In this document: one piece after another, positions 46,606 to 55,482 of the stretch | Layout: each line of letters opens with the position of its first letter | Numbering within the stretch: position 1 is the first letter of the stretch | DNA from: Ramlibacter lithotrophicus | GTDB lineage: Bacteria; Pseudomonadota; Gammaproteobacteria; Burkholderiales; Burkholderiaceae_C | Assembly: GCF_012184415.1 (NCBI RefSeq) | Contig: NZ_VTOX01000004.1 | Coordinates: 186,001-250,000, forward strand | Direction of reading: 5' to 3' | Length of the DNA stretch: 64,000 nt | Position numbers and translations under genes: made by a program | Notes under the pieces: model-generated | Told to the model about the DNA's origin: nothing | Database searches by the model: none | Seen by the model: the letters and a program-made list of their open reading frames with translations, nothing else

Positions 46606-47757
46606 ATGAAGCTTCTTCGATCCCTGTCCCATCGCCTGCGGCTCCAATTGCTCGGCGCCTTGCTCGGCGCGCTCGCGCTGCTCGCTGGCTGCGCCGCGCC
46701 GCCGGAGCAGCCGCCAGTGGCCAAGGTGGCCCAGTTCTATCCGCCCGCACCGGACCCGCCGCGCATCCAGCACTTGGCCACCTATGCCGGCCCGGGCGAC
46801 TTACAGTCGGATACCACGGGCACAGGCCTGAAGGACTTCCTGCTCGGCGACAGAAAGCAGACCGGGGCCTTAGTGCGGCCCTACGGGGTGGCGATGTTCG
46901 ACGGAAAGATCTACGTGGCCGATACTCGCGCGGGCGGATTGGCGATATTCGATCTGAAGGCAAGCAGCTACGCGCTCATGACCGGCGCTGGTGCCGGGCG
47001 CATGCGACGGCCGTTCAACATCGTTATCGACGCCGACGGCACGAAGTACGTTTCGGACATCGGACGCAACCAGGTGCTGATCTACGACCGCGGTGACCGC
47101 TTCGTTGCCGCCTACGGGGCCAGAAATGAGCTCAAGCCGGTTGGTCTCGCGATCGCTGCGGAGCGCCTGTACGTGGTGGACATCGAGCACCATGAGGTCC
47201 AGGTACTGGACAAGCGCACGGGCAACCTGCAATTCAAGTTCGGCAGGAACAAGCCCGACGAGGACCAGCGGATGTTCCAGCCGACCAATATCGCGGTCGG
47301 CAGCGACGGCGATATCTACGTTGTGGAGACCGGCAATTTTCGTGTCGCGCGGTACACGCCTGCCGGCAAGTTCGTGCGCGAATATGGCCAAGTTGGCCAG
47401 TCGCCAGGGCAGTTCGCGCGGCCCAAGGGTATCGCGCTGGACCGCGCGGATCGCCTGTACGTCGGAGATGCGGCATTCCAGAACGTGCAGATATTCGACA
47501 ACGAGGGGCGTCAGTTGATGGCCTTTGGCCAGCCCGGCGGCGAGCTGCCAGGTTTGGCCCTGCCCGCCGGCGTGACCATCGATTACGACGGCGTGGCTTT
47601 CTTTCGCGACCGTGCCGATCCGAATTTCGCGGTCGAATACCTGATCCTGGTGGTGAGCCAGTTCGGGCCCAACCAAGTCGACGTATTCGGTTTCGGAAAG
47701 ATGAGTGGTGTCGCCTATCCGGCGGATGAAAGGCGTCCATCCAAAGCGGCTCGATGA
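46606..47757 (+). CDS. NHL-repeat lipoprotein
   Basis: A 383-residue protein with a lipoprotein signal (LLGALLGALALLAGC, lipobox LAGC), then six NHL-type propeller blades (GVAMFDGKIYVADTRAGGLAIFD, DGTKYVSDIGRNQVLIYD, GDIYVVETGNFRVARYTPAG, DRLYVGDAAFQNVQIFDNEG). It is related to the lipoprotein at 49814. Propellers of this kind accompany porin-cytochrome clusters and probably bind cytochromes or the barrel. It overlaps the next gene (ATGA), so it is made together with the beta-barrel protein. About 190 bases upstream (46413-46605) hold no gene and no clear sigma-54 site. Confidence 0.85.
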   Translation: MKLLRSLSHRLRLQLLGALLGALALLAGCAAPPEQPPVAKVAQFYPPAPDPPRIQHLATYAGPGDLQSDTTGTGLKDFLLGDRKQTGALVRPYGVAMFDGKIYVADTRAGGLAIFDLKASSYALMTGAGAGRMRRPFNIVIDADGTKYVSDIGRNQVLIYDRGDRFVAAYGARNELKPVGLAIAAERLYVVDIEHHEVQVLDKRTGNLQFKFGRNKPDEDQRMFQPTNIAVGSDGDIYVVETGNFRVARYTPAGKFVREYGQVGQSPGQFARPKGIALDRADRLYVGDAAFQNVQIFDNEGRQLMAFGQPGGELPGLALPAGVTIDYDGVAFFRDRADPNFAVEYLILVVSQFGPNQVDVFGFGKMSGVAYPADERRPSKAAR

Positions 47758-49811
47758 TGGGCCGAGCCGGCAAGCCAGGCCTTGCGGCACTGAGCTTGGC
47801 GATTGCCTTTGCTTTGGCGCCGCGCGATGGCGGGGCCCAGGACGGCATGCTCCGGGCTCCCATTGCCGATCAGGAAATCGCGCCGTTCCGGCTCACGGGA
47901 CTCGAGGGATATCTCCAGATGCGCTACTTGGCTGATGAGACGACCTTTCCGCAGCGGACGGCAGGCATGGGTTTGCGGAGTCGGCAGTCGAACCTGGTCG
48001 AGGAAGTCTTCATCCTCTCGCACAGCTATATCTACCATCCGCGGCTGCTGTCGCTCGACGTAGGCGGAGGACCTGTGTTCGATAGAAGCCGGCACGAGGT
48101 CGACGGAGTCGGCCGGCAGCGTAACAGCCCGCAATACAACCTCACCGCGAGGGCGATCGTCCTGCGGGACAAGCCGTATACCGGGGAACTGTTCTACGAC
48201 CGCCGCAACCAGACCCAGTCTCTCGGACCGGCCCTGGAACTCACCACCCGTAATACCCGATATGGCACCAGCCTGTCGCTGCGCGACCCGGTGACGCCGG
48301 TACCGATGACCCTGGAACTCACCAGTTCCGACAACGATGGCCGCGACGCCACGCAGGTCATCAACGATCGCACCCGCCAAGCGCGCTTCACGACGTCGGC
48401 AAACCTCGGCAAGCTGGGTTCGTCGATGTTCCAGTACCTGGGCTCCCGCCAGGATTCCGCCAGCGGCAGCGTCGGTCGGCCGATTCAGACCAGTCGGTTC
48501 GACACCACCACCGCTTTGCTGGAAACGCGTCTGAAACTGGGGCCCGCGGACCGCTACGATCTGAGCAACCGTGTCGCGTTCAATACCAGCAGATACAGGG
48601 TGACCGAAGGCTTGCCGTCGCGGCTGAGGAACCTGAGTTTCGCGCTCGACCTGCGCGACCGGCACTCGGACGCCTTGCAGACTTATGAGCACTATGACTT
48701 CAACAGCAGCAGGCAAGGCGACCAAGCCGCCACGGTGCACGCAGCCAGCGCGGGGCTTAGCTATGCGTTCGGTACTGGCTTGTCCGGCGCTCTTGCGGGG
48801 CGTGGCGAGTCCTACCGCGGCAGCCATCTGGGCTACAGTCTGTGGGCGCTCGACGCCTCAATGCAGTACCAGAAGGCGCTGCCGCTGGGCCAAGCGACGC
48901 TGAGCTACAACGCCAGCTACAGCCGGCGCGACCAGCTGGCGACGGCGCAGGGCAGCCGATTGCTCGGAGAGCATGTCACGCTGGCGGGCACCTCCCCGGT
49001 CACGCTCGGCAAACCGCAAGTGCTGCTCGGCAGCGTGATCGTTAGCAACCTGTCGCGCACCCAGACCTTCCTGGAGGACCGGGATTACGTGCTCACCCGC
49101 ATCGGCCTCGGGGTACGCATCCAGCGCCTGATCGGTGGCAACATCGTGGACGGACAAGAGGTTCTGATCGACTACGACTTCGATGTCGGGGGCACTTACG
49201 CGCTGAGCCAGTTCGACAACTCGGTGGCGCTCACATGGGCCTATGATTTCCTGAGCCTTTCGGCCCGCCGCAGTGAAACGACGCCGCGTCTCGACTCGGG
49301 CTCGCCGACCACCCCGCTCAACCCGTCCCGGACCACGGTCTACCGAATCGGCGCCGATTTCCCGCTCTCGCTGCTGTGGCAGCGAGTATTGCTCGGCGGC
49401 AGTGCCGAGCGTGAAAACCGGCGCGACCGCATCCTGCCATATCGACGAGGCAACCACGAGGTCTATGCTCAGCTGGAGTTGCCGCTGGTTCAAGCCGGCA
49501 ATATCCGAATCGGCTCCCGTCGGCTGGAGGTCGACTACGACAGCCGTCTGGCACAGGGCGTGCGACTGCGCGGTCAGGACCTACGCCTGTGGTTGCGCCT
49601 GGTGAACGGTGTCGAACTTTCCGCTGATGCCACTCACGAGCGTGATACCGGCACCCCCGCACTGCGGGAGCGGTCGTTACGGTCTCTCAAGGCGCAGTGG
49701 CGCGTGCGCAAGCTGTTGTGGACCCTCGACGTCACGCGTACCCACGATCTGCAAGGTCCCGCGGAAACCACCCGGATCTTTGGGCAGATGATGCTGCGCA
49801 GGGATTTCTGA
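47754..49811 (+). CDS. Outer-membrane beta-barrel protein (porin-like)
   Basis: A 685-residue exported protein (signal GLAALSLAIAFALAPRDGGAQ) whose whole length alternates short amphipathic strands and polar turns, as in large barrels: ATLSYNASYSRRDQLAT, RIGSRRLEVDYDSRLAQG, and many like them. It ends in a phenylalanine (QMMLRRDF), the classic sorting signal for outer-membrane insertion. The size would allow more than 20 strands. Placed between two NHL lipoproteins and followed by multiheme cytochromes, it is the best candidate for the barrel of a porin-cytochrome conduit, analogous in role to MtrB or the Geobacter Ext/Omb barrels. No sequence family recognised with certainty. Confidence 0.8.
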   Translation: MMGRAGKPGLAALSLAIAFALAPRDGGAQDGMLRAPIADQEIAPFRLTGLEGYLQMRYLADETTFPQRTAGMGLRSRQSNLVEEVFILSHSYIYHPRLLSLDVGGGPVFDRSRHEVDGVGRQRNSPQYNLTARAIVLRDKPYTGELFYDRRNQTQSLGPALELTTRNTRYGTSLSLRDPVTPVPMTLELTSSDNDGRDATQVINDRTRQARFTTSANLGKLGSSMFQYLGSRQDSASGSVGRPIQTSRFDTTTALLETRLKLGPADRYDLSNRVAFNTSRYRVTEGLPSRLRNLSFALDLRDRHSDALQTYEHYDFNSSRQGDQAATVHAASAGLSYAFGTGLSGALAGRGESYRGSHLGYSLWALDASMQYQKALPLGQATLSYNASYSRRDQLATAQGSRLLGEHVTLAGTSPVTLGKPQVLLGSVIVSNLSRTQTFLEDRDYVLTRIGLGVRIQRLIGGNIVDGQEVLIDYDFDVGGTYALSQFDNSVALTWAYDFLSLSARRSETTPRLDSGSPTTPLNPSRTTVYRIGADFPLSLLWQRVLLGGSAERENRRDRILPYRRGNHEVYAQLELPLVQAGNIRIGSRRLEVDYDSRLAQGVRLRGQDLRLWLRLVNGVELSADATHERDTGTPALRERSLRSLKAQWRVRKLLWTLDVTRTHDLQGPAETTRIFGQMMLRRDF

Positions 49812-49813
49812 CC

Positions 49814-50854
49814 ATGATGTGGCGCGTCAGCTTCGTTGCCGCCAGCAGGCTTCTGTGCCTGTGTGTGTTGGGCGTGCTCGGCGCGTGTGCACCAGTGCTC
49901 GTGGAGCCTGCAGACCCTGTATCGCTGGTCTGGCCGGACGAAATCGACGTGCCGCCGCGCATCGCATTCGTGAAGGAATTCTCGCGGCCCAACCAGCTCG
50001 GGATCACACGAAACTTCTTCCAGCGCATTGGCGACCTCATCCTTGGCGCCAGCGAGGTGCGGCTGATCCGGCCGATGGCCGTGGTGGCAGTCAAGGGTGT
50101 CGTGTATGTCGCCGACCCCGGCGCCAAGGGAGTGCATCGCTTCGATCCCACTAAGGGACGCTACGACTTGATCGCGGGCCCAGCCGGCACGGAACTGCCG
50201 TCGCCGGTCGGACTCGCGCAGGGCGAAGCGGGGGAGGTCTATGTCACCGATTCGCAGCTGGCCCAGGTGCTGGTGATCCGGCCCGGCGCAAAGACGGCGG
50301 CGCCGCTCGCGCTGGCTTCCATGATGCAACCGACGGGCGTTGCGTTCGATCCGGAAGCCGGCCGCTTGTTGGTCGTCGATACCGGCGCGCATCGCGTGAA
50401 CCTCTTCAACCGAGACGGGACGCTGCACTCGAGTTTCGGCGGGCGCGGCACGGGCAACGGTGCGTTCAACTATCCGACGCTGCTTTGGCGAGATAACCGG
50501 GGGCGGCTGTACGTCACCGATTCATTGAACTTCCGCATCCAGGTGTTCGACGCCGCAGGCACGTTTATGAAGAAGTTCGGGCAGCTGGGCGACGGTCCCG
50601 GCGACAACAGCCGCCAGAAAGGGATCGCGACCGACAGCTGGGGCCACGTCTATGTCGTCGATGCCTTGTTCAACGCACTGCAAATCTTCGATGGGGGCGG
50701 GCAGTTGCTGTTGTCGGTCGGGACCATCGGCAGCGGTCCAGGCGAATTCTGGCTGCCTGCCGGTATCTTCATCGGTGATGACAACCTGATCTACATCGCC
50801 GATTCGTATAACCGGCGTGTCCAGATCCTGCGTTACATCGGAGGCCCGACATGA
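49814..50854 (+). CDS. NHL-repeat lipoprotein, second copy
   Basis: A 346-residue protein with a lipoprotein signal (LLCLCVLGVLGAC) and NHL blades GVVYVADPGAKGVHRFDP, GEVYVTDSQLAQVLVIRPG, GRLLVVDTGAHRVNLFNRDG, GRLYVTDSLNFRIQVFDAAG and NLIYIADSYNRRVQILRYIG. It is a relative of the 46606 protein; together they flank the barrel gene. The start ATG 49814 is two bases after the barrel gene's stop, and its own stop overlaps the next start by four bases, so all three are translated as a unit. Likely anchored to the outer membrane. Confidence 0.85.
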   Translation: MMWRVSFVAASRLLCLCVLGVLGACAPVLVEPADPVSLVWPDEIDVPPRIAFVKEFSRPNQLGITRNFFQRIGDLILGASEVRLIRPMAVVAVKGVVYVADPGAKGVHRFDPTKGRYDLIAGPAGTELPSPVGLAQGEAGEVYVTDSQLAQVLVIRPGAKTAAPLALASMMQPTGVAFDPEAGRLLVVDTGAHRVNLFNRDGTLHSSFGGRGTGNGAFNYPTLLWRDNRGRLYVTDSLNFRIQVFDAAGTFMKKFGQLGDGPGDNSRQKGIATDSWGHVYVVDALFNALQIFDGGGQLLLSVGTIGSGPGEFWLPAGIFIGDDNLIYIADSYNRRVQILRYIGGPT

Positions 50855-52659
50855 AGCGCCATGGACATGGGCGGGCCGTCGCCGGGAGTCTGCTGCTGGT
50901 CGTCGTCCTGAGCCTGTGGGTCGCCGCTTTGGTGCCCAAGGGGGGTCATGCGGCGGTATCAGCCACCAAGCACAATTTGTCGGTCAGCGGCCCGGGTACG
51001 CTCAAGGCCACCGCCGAGGCCCAAATCTGCCTGTTCTGTCATGTGCCTCATAACGCATCGCCGAGCGGACAGTTGTGGAACCGCAATCTCAGCACAGCCA
51101 CCTATACGCCGTATACCAGTTCCACCCGTAAGAGTGTTGCCGGGCAGCCCAATGGTGCTTCGTTGCTGTGCCTGAGTTGCCATGATGGCACGATCGCGCT
51201 GGGCCAGATGGTCAACCCCGCGACCGGCGTCGGCATGGCCGGTGGGGCAACCACCATACCCGCTGGAAGTACCAATCTGGGGATCAATCTGTCGGACGAT
51301 CACCCGGTATCCTTCGTCTTCGACGCGGCACTAAGAGCAGCGCGCGGCGAACTCGCGGACCCTGCAACGCTGGTTAGCCCGAGCAAAGTGCGACTGGATG
51401 TGGGCAACAGGTTGCAGTGCACCGCCTGCCACGACCCACACGACAGCAGCAACCCGAAGTTCCTCGTGGTCGCTAACACTGCCTCGGCGCTGTGCCAGAC
51501 CTGCCACACCAAGAATTACTGGACCGGCAGCGACCACAGGAACTCGACCAAGGGGTGGAACAACGTCGCGCCCGATCCGTGGCCACACACCACGGAAGCC
51601 ACGGTTGCCGCCAACGCATGCGAGAACTGCCACCAGCCGCATACCGCAGGCGGCGGCCGGCGGCTGCTCAATTACGCCGCCGAGGAGAATAATTGTTTCG
51701 CATGCCACAACGGAAACGTAGCAGCCAAGAATATACAGGCCGAATTCAGCAAGATTTCGCGGCACGGCGTCACCAATTACACCGGCACTCATGATCCGAC
51801 TGAACCCGCGTCGACCGCGACAGCGCATGTGGAGTGCGCGGACTGTCACAATCCCCACGCGGCCTATGCCTCAAGCCCTTCGGCGGGGTCGGTGCCTGGT
51901 GGGAGCGCGCCCCCCGCGCTGGCCGGCTCGCAAGTCGGAGTGCGCGGAGTCAACATCAGCGGAAACGCAGTCAATCCGGCCAGCGCCGAATATGAAATCT
52001 GCTTTCGCTGCCACGCCGACGGCGCCGCCAACATCCCTGCACCGCGCACCCCGCGCGTGATTACGCAGAACAACAAGCGGCTCGAATTTCAGACGACGAA
52101 TCCGTCCTTCCATCCGATTGCCGGGGCGGGAAGAAGCACGGCGGTCCCCTCTCTGATTGCCCCGTGGACGACGTCGAGCCGTGTCAGATGTACCGACTGC
52201 CACAACAATGACGCGGGGCCCTATAGCAGCGGCACTCCGTCCGCTCCAACCGGAACAGGGCCAAACGGCCCGCATGGCTCCACCATTGCGCTGCTGCTAG
52301 AGCGCAGGTACTCAACGGGCTTCGTTGCGAATACCGCTGCCAATCACGCGCTGTGCTACAAGTGCCACAGCCAGACCAGCATCGCCAGCAACGCCAGCTT
52401 CCCGTTCCATCGCTACCACCTTCAAGAGGTCAACAACCCCGTCCCATGTGGCGCCTGCCACGACCCGCACGGCATCGGAAGCACCCAGCCTGGCACACAG
52501 CGGGCGCTGATCAACTTCGACACTTCAAAAGTATCCGCGGCGGATTCCGGCGGCATCCGCTGGGTGAGCACGACCAGGACCAGCGGCGCGTGCTACCTGG
52601 TCTGCCATATGCCGAACGGCGACGACATCCTCCACAACGGCACCAACAAGAATTACTAA
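50851..52659 (+). CDS. Large multiheme cytochrome c (about twelve hemes)
   Basis: A 602-residue exported protein (signal GSLLLVVVLSLWVAALVPKGGHA). Eleven CXXCH sites (CLFCH, CLSCH, CTACH, CQTCH, CENCH, CFACH, CADCH, CFRCH, CTDCH, CYKCH, CGACH) and one CX3CH near the end (CYLVCH) make twelve. The N-terminal region repeats the modules of the tetraheme cytochrome; the middle has spacers rich in Ser/Pro/Thr, common in extracellular cytochromes. It is translationally coupled to the NHL lipoprotein before it (ATGA). Likely the external or barrel-embedded electron carrier of the conduit. Confidence 0.93.
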   Translation: MKRHGHGRAVAGSLLLVVVLSLWVAALVPKGGHAAVSATKHNLSVSGPGTLKATAEAQICLFCHVPHNASPSGQLWNRNLSTATYTPYTSSTRKSVAGQPNGASLLCLSCHDGTIALGQMVNPATGVGMAGGATTIPAGSTNLGINLSDDHPVSFVFDAALRAARGELADPATLVSPSKVRLDVGNRLQCTACHDPHDSSNPKFLVVANTASALCQTCHTKNYWTGSDHRNSTKGWNNVAPDPWPHTTEATVAANACENCHQPHTAGGGRRLLNYAAEENNCFACHNGNVAAKNIQAEFSKISRHGVTNYTGTHDPTEPASTATAHVECADCHNPHAAYASSPSAGSVPGGSAPPALAGSQVGVRGVNISGNAVNPASAEYEICFRCHADGAANIPAPRTPRVITQNNKRLEFQTTNPSFHPIAGAGRSTAVPSLIAPWTTSSRVRCTDCHNNDAGPYSSGTPSAPTGTGPNGPHGSTIALLLERRYSTGFVANTAANHALCYKCHSQTSIASNASFPFHRYHLQEVNNPVPCGACHDPHGIGSTQPGTQRALINFDTSKVSAADSGGIRWVSTTRTSGACYLVCHMPNGDDILHNGTNKNY

Positions 52660-52733
52660 CGCACCCGCACGCGAGCTTTCGGATCGGCGTGAGTTTCAGA
52701 CCGAACAAATGCAGGGAAAGGGTTGAGAACGAC

Positions 52734-53363
52734 ATGACACCGAACCGACGCCTGCTGGCGGAGCTCGCATTGCTATTCGCCCTAGCCTTGGCTCACGCGC
52801 TGCCGGCACAGGCGCAGAGCAAGGGTAACGACGACAAGGCCTGCCTCGACTGCCACGCCCCGCTGGTGCAGAAGAAGGTGGTGCATGCGGCGGCCCATAT
52901 GAGCTGCGCGAGCTGCCATGCCGAGCTCGACGCGAGCAGCGTGCCGCACAGGTCGAAAGGCAAGCGCCTCCATGGACTTTCGGCCGAGGGACCAATCCTT
53001 TGCGCCAACTGCCATGACAAACAGCTGTTCGAGGGCAAGGTCGTCCATGGCCCTGTCGCGGCCGGCATGTGCCTCGGGTGTCATGATCCCCATGCCTCGG
53101 AGAACATAGGGCTGCTGACAAAGCGCGGGGCGACGCTCTGCCTCGACTGTCACCCGGAGGTACAAAAAGGCCCCCACCTGATTGCCGGATTCACACGCAG
53201 CGGCCATCCATTGGGCAATGACCCGAAGCAAGTATTGGATCCGCTGCGCCCGGGCAAGGCGTTCTACTGCGCCGGCTGCCATGAACCCCACCGATCAAGA
53301 CGGCCGAAGCTGACGCGATTCGACAGCGGCACCGCTTCCTGCCAGAACTGCCACAAGATGTGA
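52734..53363 (+). CDS. Periplasmic heptaheme cytochrome c
   Basis: A 209-residue exported protein (signal LLAELALLFALALAHALPAQAQ) with seven CXXCH sites: CLDCH, CASCH, CANCH, CLGCH, CLDCH, CAGCH and CQNCH. The pairing (CxxCH followed by D/E-PH) again is of the doubled-CXXCH type. The compact form suggests a periplasmic donor to the conduit. It begins about 75 bases after the dodecaheme gene. The predicted start is ATG 52734, with GGGTTGAGAACG upstream, a poor ribosome-binding site. Confidence 0.92.
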   Translation: MTPNRRLLAELALLFALALAHALPAQAQSKGNDDKACLDCHAPLVQKKVVHAAAHMSCASCHAELDASSVPHRSKGKRLHGLSAEGPILCANCHDKQLFEGKVVHGPVAAGMCLGCHDPHASENIGLLTKRGATLCLDCHPEVQKGPHLIAGFTRSGHPLGNDPKQVLDPLRPGKAFYCAGCHEPHRSRRPKLTRFDSGTASCQNCHKM

Positions 53364-53440
53364 TGGCGATGACGCCCTGGCGTGGAACTCCGTCGCCCTG
53401 ACCTACTGAACCGATCGCACGGTTGACCCGAAAGAACGAC

Positions 53441-54622
53441 ATGAATATCAGCCGCAGAGCTATTTCCGCAGTGATGACCCGCAACGTCTGCCATGTCGGC
53501 ATACAGCAGTCGGCCAAGGACGCGCTGGCGCTAATGCAGAAGCACACCGTAAGCTCAGTTCTTGTCACCGAAGACGAGATGATCCTGGGCATCATCACCG
53601 AGCGGGACGTCGTCCGGGCACTGCAATGCAATGACAAGCTCAAGGCGTTGAGTTGCACCGACCTGATGCAGGCCCCGGTCGTTACCACGCCTGCAACCAC
53701 CAGTTGCCTCGATGCCTACCACCTTATGGCGGGACGGTCTATCCGTCACCTTGCGGTAACAGACAAGGCCGGCCATGTAGTCGGTATTGCCAGTGAAGGC
53801 GACGTGATGCGCAACTTCGGCATCGAGTATTACATGAACTTCAAGGACGTCGCCAGCGTGATGAGCACTGAGTTCTGCAAGGTGCATCTGTCGGTGACGG
53901 TTGCCGACGCTCTCAGCATGATGCTTGAGAAATGCCAGAGCTGCGCGGTGGTTGTCGATGAGCTGGAGCGCCCCGCGGGGATGCTTACCGAGCGCGATGC
54001 GGTGCGCCTGTGGAAGGAAGGGGTCGACCCCGGGGCACTCGCGGTCCAAGAGGCCATGCACACACCGGTCATGACCGTCAAGCCGACCAAGCGCTTGCAT
54101 GCGGCGGTGAAGTCCATGGAAACCGCGCGCATCCGGCGCCTGGTCGTGGTCGACCAGCATGGCATCGCCTGCGGCCTGCTCACGCATCACGAGATCGCGC
54201 GCGGATTGGAAGGTGACTACGCGAGATATCTGAAGGAAATCGTCGAATTTCAGGCCCGTAGCCTGCAGGAGGCGGCACAAGCCATCGACGAAAGGCTGCT
54301 GCTGGCCAACATCCTGCGCTCTGTGACCGGCACCGCGTTGCTCGCCTCCGATCTGGATTTCCGTATCGCGTACGTGACTCCCTCGATTGGCCCGGTACTA
54401 GGCCTGCGCGTGGAAGACGTCGGCGGGACCGATATCCGCGCGACGCTGGAGACCATCGGATGGCGTGGAGCTGGCGCATTTGTCAACGCGGAGTCGGTCG
54501 CACGCGGCGCTCGGCATTACGCGGTCATGACCACACGCGGAATGGCTGACATTCAGGTCTCTGGCCTCATCGATGGCGGCAATCAGCCGCAAGGCTATCT
54601 CGTGCTGGCGCAGAAGGCCTGA
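53441..54622 (+). CDS. Protein with four CBS domains and a PAS-like domain
   Basis: A 393-residue cytoplasmic protein. Residues 1-260 hold two CBS pairs (VMTRNVCHVGIQQSAKDALALM, LMQAPVVTTPATTSCLDAYHLM, VMSTEFCKVHLSVTVADALSMM, AMHTPVMTVKPTKRLHAAVKSM), which bind adenosine nucleotides such as AMP, ATP or c-di-AMP. The C-terminal part (LLASDLDFRIAYVTPSIGPVLGLRVEDVGG) looks like a PAS domain. No kinase, cyclase or DNA-binding output is fused to it. It is followed six bases later by a cyclic-nucleotide-binding protein, so the two may form an energy/second-messenger sensor for the conduit operon. Confidence 0.85.
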   Translation: MNISRRAISAVMTRNVCHVGIQQSAKDALALMQKHTVSSVLVTEDEMILGIITERDVVRALQCNDKLKALSCTDLMQAPVVTTPATTSCLDAYHLMAGRSIRHLAVTDKAGHVVGIASEGDVMRNFGIEYYMNFKDVASVMSTEFCKVHLSVTVADALSMMLEKCQSCAVVVDELERPAGMLTERDAVRLWKEGVDPGALAVQEAMHTPVMTVKPTKRLHAAVKSMETARIRRLVVVDQHGIACGLLTHHEIARGLEGDYARYLKEIVEFQARSLQEAAQAIDERLLLANILRSVTGTALLASDLDFRIAYVTPSIGPVLGLRVEDVGGTDIRATLETIGWRGAGAFVNAESVARGARHYAVMTTRGMADIQVSGLIDGGNQPQGYLVLAQKA

Positions 54623-54628
54623 GCCGTC

Positions 54629-55246
54629 ATGGCGATGCAGCAGTTCGGCTATACCGACGTCGCAAAATTGCTGATCTCGGATGTCGGCTTGCCGGAGTTG
54701 AGCCCGGCGCAGGCGCTCAGACTAGCGCAGCTGATGAAGCTGACAACAGCTGAGCCTGAATCGGTGCTGTTTCGCCCCGGCGGGCCGGGCCTCGATTTCA
54801 TGATCATGCTCTTGGCGGGCGATGCGGTGATTGAGGGCCAACTGACTGGCGCGGACGACTGGATCGTGCTGCGGGGGCTCGTGCCGGGTAGCCTTTTTGG
54901 CGAACTGGGCGCCCTGGACAGCATCGCGCGTGCGGTCGTCGTTCGTGCTACCTCCGACGTGTGCATAGCCACCCTGGACGACGCGGCGCTGGGACAGCTC
55001 ACGCAGAATGATCCCGCATTGGCCTTCGTGCTGTTGCGCGCCTTGCTGGCCTATGTCACTCGCCGGCTGCGCAGCGCCCACCACAGGATCGGCATGTTGC
55101 ACGAGATCAATCTGGCGCAGCGCCAGGAATTGGCTTCCGAGATCAGATCAGACGAGGAGACGCGAGCCAGGTTGAGAGTCGTATTGAAACTGGAGTCGAA
55201 ATTCGCAATGCGCACAGGTGGTGACGTATCACGCAAAGAACTATAG
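54629..55246 (+). CDS. Cyclic-nucleotide-binding-like domain protein without HTH
   Basis: A 205-residue protein with a CRP-type beta-roll: VLFRPGGPGLDFMIMLLAGDAVIEGQ, then GLVPGSLFGELGALDSIARAVVVRATSDVCIATL (the phosphate-binding cassette position is FGELGAL). A helical C-terminus follows (FVLLRALLAYVTRRLRSAH) but there is no DNA-binding helix-turn-helix. It may sense cAMP or another ligand and act through a partner, most likely the CBS-PAS protein six bases upstream. Interval 55247-55482 behind it contains no gene. Confidence 0.75.
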   Translation: MAMQQFGYTDVAKLLISDVGLPELSPAQALRLAQLMKLTTAEPESVLFRPGGPGLDFMIMLLAGDAVIEGQLTGADDWIVLRGLVPGSLFGELGALDSIARAVVVRATSDVCIATLDDAALGQLTQNDPALAFVLLRALLAYVTRRLRSAHHRIGMLHEINLAQRQELASEIRSDEETRARLRVVLKLESKFAMRTGGDVSRKEL

Positions 55247-55482
55247 ACCGCACGCACTCCCAGCTTCAAGTTCAGCCTGATCCGCGCCACCTGTGTGAGT
55301 GTTTGGCGCTCCTATATTCGCGCCCCGGTCGGCCGACGCGTGAACGCAGCTTCGTCGCATTGGACCAGCTTGCTTCCTGCGCGACGTGCAGCACGCCTTT
55401 GTTGGCTTGTGCGTGCACGCCGGCAGCAGGTCTTGGCAGCGATGATGGAAGCCGACGCGCGACGCTGTGCACGGAGCGCTAA

